Assembly: GCA_009760855.2 (NCBI GenBank)
Contig: WPIO01000122.1
Coordinates: 152,001 to 216,000, forward strand
Reading direction: 5' to 3'
Origin: Cristatella mucedo
Lineage: Eukaryota; Bryozoa; Phylactolaemata; Cristatellidae
Length of the DNA: 64,000 nt
Below, in pieces: positions 55,689 to 64,000 of the stretch (within the stretch, counting starts at the first letter, position 1; every line of letters starts with the position of its first letter). A model generated the notes under the pieces. It was not told where the DNA came from and did not search any database. It was given only the letters and a program-made list of their open reading frames with translations. Both the position numbers and the translations under genes were made by a program.

Positions 55689-55753
55689 GCCTAGAAAGAG
55701 ATTAAGTTCTGTTAGGGTGCTTTATCGAGTACATTATTATTATTATTATTATT
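55689..55753 (+). mobile_element. 65-bp LINE A insertion with target duplication
   Basis: Contains only the terminal hairpin and tail: GCCTAGAAAGAGATTAAGTTCTGTTAGGG...TTATCGAGTACATT and ATT repeats. Flanked by AACAC on both sides (55684-55688 and 55754-55758). The empty site in block I reads GCATCGACACTAG near 36212. Confidence 0.85.
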
Positions 55754-56005
55754 AACACTAGCTTAGGAGCATCTGAGAATGCCAAAAAAGTGGGTCCACT
55801 GTTCTTGGCTGAAAAGGGCGGTGGCAGGGCGTCAGCCGGATCCAACATCAACTCTTCCCATCGATGACTGATGAAGCCCAGCTTTCACGGTATCAAGTCT
55901 AGTAGGTAGATAATATGGTGTCCGTAGTTTTTCACCATCGATGTACTGATGCACATCGGGTTTAGTCAGCGGCACTGCTTTTCAAGATGAATCCAGCTTC
56001 GTTGT

Positions 56006-56344
56006 TCAATGCATCTGCATTAAAGTGTTCTCAGAACTCTCTGTCCATGGATCTGCAGTAGCATTGGTAGTTACAGGAGCATCGAGGTATAGCAGCGAGT
56101 CAGTATGGGCGATCGTACTCTCAGCTGCTACAGTAGAGCCTTGGCTGATTATGTCAGTGAGTTCTGTCACAGCTGAAATATTAATATTCGCACTAGCATT
56201 ACTGCTGTGGCTGGTATTTGGTCTTCCTCCTCCCTGCTCACCTTTTCCTTGGGTCACCCGGTCAGTTAATGTCATTAAACCTTGATGACAAAGCTTGATT
56301 TGATGGCCCTGTGGCCCAAGCATCGACCTCGAGGTTTTTTGCAC
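56006..56344 (-). other. Ser/Asn/Thr-rich 112-codon frame in repeat D
   Basis: Best-preserved copy of repeat D. The frame contains NTSHSSNASANINISAVTE and STVAAESTIAHTDSLLYLDA. The same words appear in broken frames in the other two copies (SSNAS in all three; TVAAE and LYLD in the 12.8 kb copy). On this strand the sequence continues past a stop into QEQWTHFFGILRCS near 55.78 kb, shared with block I. Probably a remnant of a mobile-element protein or a decayed gene exon; not identified. Confidence 0.35.
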
Positions 56345-56599
56345 TCAATTCTAGGCTCTGTTGTGTGACAGTGTCTCCGGCTGCTGCTGTTCTTGTGGAG
56401 TTTCACCGAAACAGGAGCAGGCGAACATGAGAGGTAAATGAGACTCTCTTTATTCCCTCAGCCGGTACGTGAGACGTGAGATGAGGGGGGCTGACTAATC
56501 ACAGATAAGGAGAGTGCATCTGTGGTGGACCACATACTTACATCAAAGGCAGGGCTGTGCACCGAGTCAATTACAGAACCACCTGCTGCAGGTACATAC
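56345..56599. other. Unassigned stretch upstream of LINE A in block II
   Basis: Shows GC-richer sequence and a TTTATTCC that could be a complemented polyadenylation signal. There is no counterpart in block I, so it is probably a fragment of another insertion. Confidence 0.3.
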
Positions 56600-57115
56600 A
56601 CCAACGGCCGAGGCTGCTGTGCTAATTACAATAGCAGACCCAGACAGCATCCCCTTTAACTATTCCCCACTAGCCTACCTATCAGATCTCCCCTACCAAG
56701 CTAAGCATCATACCATCTGCTTTTCAGAACCTGAATGTTCACCTATACCTCCCACAAGCCCAAAATCCTTTGGAGACCGTGCCTGTAGTTCTTATGCTCC
56801 CAAAGAAGGGAACTCACTCCCCACCTCAGACACGAAATCCGCTGACTTGACTACATTAAAAGAAATTAAAAACGCACCTATTTCTTGCAGCACTAAGTGA
56901 GTTCCCGTGATTTTTCTTTTATGTGCTTATTTTTACGGACACAGTGCATGATGCTACTAACCACACTTGCCTGCTTACCCTGTGCATTTCACCCTAACCA
57001 CGCTATTTTTGTTGCTTATCGAACATGCTACCACTAAAGATGATTCCTTTGCAGCTATTGTAAAGTGCTAAGAGATGGAACTCTCTAGATTAAATATAGC
57101 ATTGTTATTTTTAAT
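56600..57115 (+). mobile_element. LINE A, diverged, shared by both blocks
   Basis: C-terminal RT (frame to 56900 with LSDLPYQAKHHTICFSEPE and SFGDRACSSYAPKEGNSLP) and 3' untranslated region. The terminal hairpin is decayed (GTAAAGTGCTAAGAGATGGAAC). Same neighbours as 36930-37385. Confidence 0.75.
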
Positions 57116-57764
57116 ATAAATTGACTCGCTGGGCTACAACAATGTTAGAGATCTGGCCACTGGTAAAGCGTTCAAAATTAAGCGCCTTCCTTTCGGACGT
57201 TCCTGAGCTGCAGCCTTGATGAGGTTCCGGTCACAGTGACCGAAAATTCAGAAATATGGAAATCATTGAACAGTGGAAATTTTCATTTCCCAAATGCAAA
57301 TGGTGCAATAAGGACTCATTTTGATAAATTTGTTCAACTTAGTCTATTTTGTTCTGGCTAGGAAGAGGCTGCCTAGAACTGGATCTTATGTTTTTGTCTT
57401 ATATTTTGTTCTTATGTATGCACTGCTATAGCGATTATCAACAATGGATGTGAAACAAAGTCCATTAAAGAACGATGGCGGGATCGATTAGTAGAAAGCA
57501 CTATTTTTAAGCTTTGGAAATAGATAACAGTAATACTATGGCTTAACCTCTCCGTTCAATACAATTCCAAGTTCTTTCTCTGTCTGGCCAAATCAAAAAA
57601 ATAAATTTAAGTAGACTATAGTAAAAGGTAGTTGATTGTACCTTGCAAAATGTTGTACACGAGATAATTTTTCTTCATTTAGGTTTTTAGACCCTTGGAT
57701 AAACTCAAATCCGTCATTGAATTCCGAAAGTAAAATTTCTACGAAATTAGTGAGTACCAAAATG

Positions 57765-57870
57765 CACTTGATAAAGCGCCCTCAGAGAACTTAATCTCTT
57801 TCTAGGCACTTTACAGTAGCTGGAAAGCCCTGCAATGCAATTGATAGCTTTCTGAGAAATTTGTGAAATA
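57765..57870 (-). mobile_element. LINE A 3' end, minus orientation, block II only
   Basis: AATGCACTTGATAAAGCGCC then CTCAGAGAACTTAATCTCTTTC: a nearly consensus hairpin, hence young. Block I lacks it at about 42560. Confidence 0.85.
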
Positions 57871-58109
57871 GTCAAACAAGTTCCCAGCCTTATAACTCCT
57901 CAAAATTTTTTCTCTGGGAAAGTGGTAACAAAGTAAAGATAGGCTTCGGAAAGTAATCGCTTAGCTTCACTTCTGCATCGCGACCAATGGCTCAGTCTTT
58001 AAGTCTTCGGTGTCATTCCCGATTATCTTTTCCAAGGCGAAACAAAAAAGTAGTGCTATATTCATGAAAATGTAGGATGTCACTTCTAAAAAGTAACGTT
58101 TATACGTCC

Positions 58110-59220
58110 ATTATAGTTTGAATACAATTTTTGGAGGAATGCCTTGACAAAATAGCCAATTTTAAAGATCATCCACGGAAAGACGATGTCCACCTGCGTT
58201 TCCATACCATATAGGCTAAATAAATCCTTAGAAATAAAAATGATTACTGCAAGTATAGTCGACGTAGCATTCAACCTTATAGACTGGTGAAGCCCAATGG
58301 TTCAAATCTGCGATAGAATGCAGACTGAAAATGGTTTTGCTCGCTGTTGGTCTTAGTTGAAAATTGCAAAGCATTGTCACTGCTATCTTAGCTTAGTTTA
58401 CCATAATGTATAAGCGATCTTGAAGACTCGTTTACCAGAGTGCTGCTGAATTTCTTGCTGTTATTTAAATGCAGTTGCAAATTTAGATAAGCACTTAATA
58501 TTTTAAAGAGAATGAAGCAACAGCTTGAAATTTTGTGGATTTAGTCCAAAAGGTAGCCCGCATGTGCGAGTACTATAAGCAAATGCTCGCAAATACTTTC
58601 ATATGCATTGATGTAGCATTGAGTTATAGCTCACGAGGCAGCGGCTGCCGAGCATCTGCCCTTGACTTGCGTGGTATCTCCCTGGACCTATCATGTAAAC
58701 AGTTTTAGGTTGCGTCAAAACGCTCAGTCGCGAGCAGATGCAATTAAATTATCACGTTGCCCATTTTCGTTTCGGTAAACGTGCGGTCAAGGTTGCCCGG
58801 CTAAAATAAGTGACATGCTGGCTTCAATCGGTTGGATTTATTATGTTTACCTTCAAAAATCCGCTGCCCACGTCATTCGCTTGCTCAGCGACGGTTGCAC
58901 CCGCAACGGTTCTTCTGAAGCTGTTGCTACGTTCTAGCCACTTTTAGGAGAAAATTCTATAGTGACTGTAGCTGATCGTACAAGCCGTGCATGCTGAGCC
59001 GACCACTTCGCGTTCCGGCGATAAGGTTAAAAATGAAAACAAAAGAGCACTACCACAAGCACCAGCTGTGCCGTCGTTGGTCTTCTTGCTGATGCTACCG
59101 AAAGCAACCTCGACGTTAAATTTCAGCGTTACGGAAAGGCAGCTTATAAATACTGAAAATAAATTTGTTAACCACGATCGCTAATGAAAGGAGCCTCTCG
59201 TCAAATTCATCCAGTAACTG
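58110..59220. other. Block II-only insertion of about 1.1 kb, unidentified
   Basis: Block I goes directly from the AAAAAGCAACGCTTATA-like sequence (about 42890) to CAGTTGACTTTATGAGC (about 43080) with only a short spacer. The inserted part is GC-richer at 58.6-59.1 kb. The frame 58987-59184 has no motif. Confidence 0.45.
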
Positions 59221-59559
59221 TCCTAATCAGATAACGTACTTGCAAGCCTAGAGTAAATTTGTGACTACATTCCTCCAGAAACCGTACTCAATTTCCATAG
59301 ACTTTATGAGCCGACCTGAAGTCCAATGTCTTCCTCTTTTATTGAGTTTGTATCAATATTTTCAGCGACATAAGCATATCCCTTTACAAAAATTTACAAA
59401 TACTGGGATGAGTTTCTGCAATCAGCAATTTAACTTTAAACAAGTTGGTCTATTTGCAAGCGCATAGAATCTTTGGATTTCTGGGTAATTGACTTAAACC
59501 GAAATTGTACGTGCGCACACAATGCATACGGCGGTTCTTCAAGACATCCGTAGTGACGA

Positions 59560-59825
59560 ACTCAACGCATCTTTTTATCGCAGCGTTTAGGGGTCTCTGC
59601 GATTCAACCTTTATATTCTTATTCGTCCCGACACTGTGCATGCTGCCACTAACTGTACTTGCATGCTGAAGCTGTGCATGTCACCCTAACCATGTTAGTC
59701 AAGTAGTTTATTGAGCGTGCAAGCACTAACTAGTGGATTGCACTTCCTTTGTTGCAAAGGCAAAGCGCCTAAAAATAGGTCGATATCTCTAGGGCGCTTA
59801 ATTAGGTGCATTGTTATTATTAGTG
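59560..59825 (+). mobile_element. LINE A 3' end, shared by both blocks
   Basis: CATGCTGCCACTAACTGTAC, AAAGCGCCTAAAAATAGG...AGGGCGCTTAATTAGGTGCATT and ATT repeats. Partner of 43300-43605. Confidence 0.8.
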
Positions 59826-60738
59826 ATAATATTATTATCTCAATATTTGAGAAACGGCCTGTATTTGAGTGACCTGGTTGCTTTTACATTTGCTAGGCAA
59901 AGGCGGCAGTTCCAATAGCTTGAATTAAACTTGTTATGGGCTAGCCTGGAACATTAAAAGCGCAAAATTTGAGGTGTCGCGGGGTGATAGTTATTTCCAG
60001 TTTTATTAAACGTCTAAAAACAAAAACTTGCAATTCTAAACGAAATCTAGTTGTAGACTTTATCTACGCATTTCCACAATCACCTGACTAAAGTTTCAAG
60101 CGATGAGTCAGCAAAATATGTACCTCGGATTTGGCTGGACGGTTATAGTTGTGATTTACAATGAAGCTTCATAACCGCATCTTGAGAGCAGATGCACGAT
60201 AGAAAGGTGGAGCCGCAGACCAATAAGGCAGAAGGTGCGAATATCTTTCTCACTTGACCCAATGGTCAAGGTTCTCGTCTTAACCAAGGTCTAAGTGAAT
60301 GCAATAAGTGAATTCAATAACCAAAGTGGTCATCTGGAGCCACGCTGGTATGCAAATCGCGTGAATAGAGATCAAGTTTTTTATGGAGCTGTACGAATAA
60401 ATTATTGTTTTTTTCAATATTTGTGAATTGAGACTACTTTGGTGGCTATGCAGTCCTGAAGAAATCATTGGGAGCAGGAAACTTACTGTATTTTATGGTC
60501 GCAGTTGAAGACCACATAATACTGATAAACGTGTCAACTTGAGTATTTCCTATATAGCATCCATAGAGTTCACCGCTGATGTTTGTGATTGATCAAATAT
60601 AAATGGGTTGGTGCATTAAAGAAGGGGAATTTTTCTGTACAACATTTTTGGCTTGAATTTAAATCATCGTTGTAGAACGAGATTGCACACAAATTCATTT
60701 GATCGGTTCTTGAAGCTTACATTCAACAGCAAAACTAG

Positions 60739-60852
<114 letters not shown>

Positions 60853-61344
60853 AGACTCATTAAGAATTTGTTTGTACATCTTAAGTAAAACTGAGCAATG
60901 TCCGTCCTTTAATCTAGAGTGCATACCCAGTTTCTTTCTAACTAGTAACCCCTATCAGTTACTATTGTGCGTCCTCATGCAAGCCTGGCGCGAAACCTGA
61001 CTGGTTTTGATGCTGTTCAGAATAATATTATGTGCATATAACTAACCACTGACATTGAATATATCGCAGCATTTTGTAAACCCCCTAATTAAAGTTTAGT
61101 TCTATGAAGAACCTATACGTAGACAGATTTTAATTTCGTACTATTTAAAACAAATTCGTTAGTGGGAAAGCGAAATTTAAGTTCAAGCATTTTCTCAATC
61201 GAACCTTTTTCACCAAAATAATTTCTGCGGCAGAAGAGTGGTCAAATAAGCAACAATTTACATGCTAATTCACAGACTCAAGAGTGTGACCGCGAATTTT
61301 TATTTTACTTGGAGTGCTAACTTTTAAGCCTACTCAGACGTTAG

Positions 61345-61503
61345 TATCTCAGCTGGCAGGTTTGACAGGATTTTAATAATTTCTGTCCTTGCAGCATTGA
61401 GTACTCCACTGACGGTTGATTGGCTATTTCAGCTGGCATGTTTGACGATATTTTAAAAAGTTCTGTGCTTGCAGCTTTGAATACCAAATTAATTGTTGAT
61501 TGA
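61345..61503 (+). repeat. Tandem pair of about 79-bp units upstream of the EGF exon
   Basis: TCAGCTGGCA-GTTTGAC...TTCTGT-CTTGCAGC-TTGA...GTTGATTG occurs twice head to tail. Each unit ends in a CTTGCAG that could serve as a 3' splice site. Confidence 0.8.
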
Positions 61504-61564
61504 GACGCGTAATGCCTATCGTAAGTCCTAAAAATACTTCCAGGTTTATATTTAAGCGTGTCAG

Positions 61565-61669
61565 CACTGGTTTGTCATTGCATGGACGACGAAATATGTT
61601 CACCTAATGGATACTGCAAAAAAGGATGCGATTTAGATTGGACAGGACCAGGATGCCAGGTTGGAAATA
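61565..61669 (+). CDS. Internal exon encoding one EGF-like domain
   Basis: The acceptor TTTAAGCGTGTCAG ends at 61564 and the donor GTAAGT begins at 61670. The 105-bp exon is 35 codons, phase 1 at both ends. The peptide includes LVCHCMDDEICSPNGYC, KKGCDLDWTGPGCQVGN: the same C-x-C ... G-x-C-x2-GCD ... W-x-GPGCQ pattern as the exon at 9525-9650, so both code for the same class of EGF-like module. This suggests a multi-EGF or mosaic extracellular protein with large introns, or two related genes in opposite orientation. It lies just past block II. No flanking exon found. Confidence 0.75.
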
Positions 61670-62154
61670 GTAAGTGGCTGCCCAACTTCTTGTTTCATGC
61701 ATTTCTGTGCAGCCACGTGAAATACCAACACTCATATAAAGCGTGCTACTAAAAAGAGAGTTAAGGCTTTAAAATTTTTACTACAAAATTGTAATTGAAT
61801 GGGGCTACTAAAACCGACAAGCTTTCGTCAGAATTAGAGTTTATTACTCCATTGGCAGTAAGGTACTATTTTAGACAATCTCGGATGCATCACGATTTAT
61901 AGTGGCAAAGCCGGCCAGGATTTTATTAAATGTGGGCAAGAGCAGAAAACATTGCTAAAGGTGAGGCAAGACCACGAAAATGTATAGGTTGGCGTTATTA
62001 TACCTGCAATTAATCAAAACAGTTATAACGCGCAAGTATAGTTTGTACGTGAATAGTTCAGCTCAACGTTGAGTGAAAGACAATCTATTATTTCATCATT
62101 GGTAATGGCTTTAGACTTAAGAATATGGGGAAGCTTGTGTTTCTGCCGTGCTTT
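61670..62154. other. Intron-like stretch after the EGF exon
   Basis: No feature recognised. Confidence 0.4.
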
Positions 62155-63030
62155 AGGCAGTGGCTAAAGCTCACAGCCCAGCAATAGGTGATGTTATTGT
62201 GCGACCTTCACCACGTGGTCGTAATCTAGGTGTCGTGTTCGACAGCTACCTCAATTTCAAAAGCTTCATTCAGAAGACTGCTTCTACAGCTAGCCATCAC
62301 ATCCGATCCCTATCCAAGATTAGGACCTGTCTCCCACAGGGGCTTGTAAAAAAATTATCTAGCTCTTTAGTTCTGTCTCGGCTTGATTATTGTAATTCCC
62401 TTTTGGCTGGGCTACCAAAGAAAGCTATTATGCCACTACAGCTGACTATGAATATGGCTGCAAGGCTGGTCTTCAAGTCCCAGCGGTTTGAGCACGTGTC
62501 ACCTTTGCTGAAAGAGCTAGGATGGTTGCCGGTTGAGCAAAGGATACAGAGCAAAGTTCTTAAGCTGACCCATAAGGCCCCCCACGGCTTGGCTCCTTCA
62601 TATTTAGCTAAACTTCTGCATCAGTTTCAGCCTGTTCGCGCCATCACGTCCTGTGTGGACAATAAATTAGCTGTCCCATTCCTCCGCTTAAAGACAGTTG
62701 GCGACAGAAGCTTTAGCTCTGCAGGTCCTAGACTGTGGAACTCGCTTCCACAATTCTTACACAACGAAATCTACCCTCCAACTGCCGACTATGGCACATC
62801 TTTTTCAGCGGTCCTGAACTGCTACTTCTATGCCACTCACTACCTTAACTGCTCTCCTAACTCTGCGATGCTTCCTACTTTCTCTTCGTTGCGTGAGACA
62901 AAGTCTGTTGGCTACCGAATGCTACTGAAAGCCGCTTAGGCTGTAAGTGGGCTATACAAAACTCTCTTGCGTAATACCCACCTGGTCTTTATGGCTTTGT
63001 GGAGTTACTGACGGAGATACGATACATGTA
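62155..63030 (+). mobile_element. LINE B, 5'-truncated, with open 259-codon C-terminal RT segment
   Basis: One uninterrupted frame 62160-62939. From the N-terminus: AIGDVIVRPSPRGRNLGVVF, YLNFKSFIQKTASTASHHIR, SLVLSRLDYCNSLLAGLPKK, LQLTMNMAARLVFKSQRFEH, LLKELGWLPVEQRIQSKVLK, VGDRSFSSAGPRLWNSLPQF. It ends TAG after the LLKAA codons. This is the post-palm C-terminal domain of a CR1/L2 RT, without the catalytic YADD, so it makes no active enzyme. The 3' untranslated region ends TTTGTGGAGTTACTGACGGAGATACGATAC. The lack of any stop over this length marks it as the youngest LINE B here. Confidence 0.9.
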
Positions 63031-63644
63031 TATTAATTCTTATCAAGCTGACAGGGGCTGCTAAAATTTCAATTCAAAATCATTCTCATTTCACAATAAC
63101 CTTAGTTATGGTATCGCGATCAATGTTTATGATTGAGTAAGCAACTTGACCGTAGCTCAATGTGTTTTTTCCATGAAACTCGATTTAAAAACCTGATTTC
63201 CAAATACATTGATCTGAGGTTTATGGGTAAATTGAACGTCGCATGGTATTGCTTATTAGGGTTTCCTTAAGCTGTATTGTTACCAAATGTTTGCGTGACA
63301 AAAAAGATAGCTCTGCTTGCAAGGCAATCATTTTAAAACCAGCTGATGTCACTGAACCTTCAAAGAGTAAAAGTAATCGGGCCGGCCGTTAGCTCTGGTT
63401 ATCAATTTAAGTTTAAAAACTAAATTTTACTGTGCATTAATCCCAACATCTAAAAAAAACGATGCGATCTCTCACCAATAGATAAGCCTCTTTAGCTAGT
63501 TTATCTCTAAAGCCCTTCATTAAGGTTTTTTATGGGCCATCTATTCAACTAGAAGAAATTCACAAGGAGCTAAAATCCCATACGTTTGTCTAAGCATTTG
63601 GGCAGTCGGCGTGTGTTGTCGCTTATATTCTTATTACCCCATTA
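63031..63644. other. Unassigned stretch
   Basis: AT-rich, no gene or repeat recognised. Confidence 0.4.
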
Positions 63645-63855
63645 CACTTGAGATAATAACAATAATAAAATAGATAAAGCGCCCTCAGAGAACTCACAAT
63701 TTTCTAGGTGCTGTACATTTGCTGTAAAGGAAACACGATCGAATGGTGAGTGGTGGCGTGCTCGATAAACATGAATGACATGGTTACGTGTGACATGCTG
63801 AGGGTCAGCTGGCAAGTGCCGTTAATATTAGTAACCAACTAGCAAAGGTCCATGA
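63645..63855 (-). mobile_element. LINE A 3' end, minus orientation
   Basis: ATAACAATAATAAAATAGATAAAGCGCCCTCAGAGAACTCAC hairpin and tail, then CTGTAAAGGAAACACGATCG and 3' untranslated sequence. 5' truncated near 63855. The rest of the window to 64000 holds nothing recognised. Confidence 0.8.
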
Positions 63856-64000
63856 AATATCGAGTCAAAAGCATCTAAAGAGAAATCATTGTAGTGTCTC
63901 ATCTAATGTTTTCTCATTTTTATTAAAATCATCTGTAATGGGAGCAGCAGAAGATTTAGTCTATATCGGATAATAACTCACGGAAAGTGGTGGCATAGCT

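Noticed and set aside
55860-55900. Hammerhead ribozyme core, suggested by CTGATGA near 55868 and at a few other places
   Set aside because: No GAAA at the correct distance and no closing stems, so the motif is chance.

Overview
The window looks like part of a large, repeat-rich animal nuclear genome. There is no operon layout, no long host ORF and no rRNA, CRISPR or prophage signal. Most of it is decayed copies of metazoan transposon families: CR1/L2-type LINEs, tRNA-derived SINEs, Ty3/Gypsy, a pogo/Tigger-type transposon and a hAT-type MITE. The only convincing host coding sequence is two small EGF-like exons with a C-x-C ... G-x-C-x2-GC ... GPGCQ spacing, a style common in invertebrate extracellular proteins. 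A flatworm or other lophotrochozoan is possible, but the sequence does not settle the phylum.

Layout. 0.6-8.6 kb: LINE A, B and C copies, with an old direct duplication (about 3.2-5.6 and 6.5-8.6 kb). 9.5 kb: EGF-like exon on the minus strand. 11.7-13.2 kb: LINE A and a dispersed repeat (repeat D). 13.2-19.7 kb: nested Ty3/Gypsy remains, with two plus-strand LTR/primer-binding-site/gag-leader units, a minus-strand gag-protease piece, then plus-strand RT/RNase H and integrase. 20.2-21.7 kb: SINE B and a CA microsatellite. 21.8-23.1 kb: LINE B. 23.2-24.2 kb: two roughly 299-bp direct repeats in LTR format around a 373-bp core, like a TRIM. 24.2-29.7 kb: LINE A pieces and SINE A. 29.7-30.8 kb: pogo/Tigger-like transposase pseudogene. 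31.9-46.4 and 47.7-61.0 kb: an old tandem segmental duplication, blocks I and II. 61.6 kb: second EGF-like exon, plus strand. 62.2-63.0 kb: a LINE B copy with an open 259-codon C-terminal RT region.

How the parts relate. LINE A, the commonest element, ends in a conserved hairpin (stem AAGCGCC/GGCGCTT, inner AGAGA/TCTCT) followed by ATT repeats. The tRNA-like SINE A carries the same kind of 3' hairpin, so it was probably mobilised by the LINE A reverse transcriptase. Blocks I and II share some insertions and differ in others, so they act as filled and empty sites for one another. They show post-duplication insertions of LINE A (one only 65 bp long, with a 5-bp target duplication), LINE B, SINE A and SINE B, and a microsatellite expansion. 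A SPIN-like hAT MITE at 39.3 kb is a candidate horizontally transferred element.

Limits: all homology was judged by eye. Repeat boundaries are approximate to tens of bases unless a precise feature is cited.
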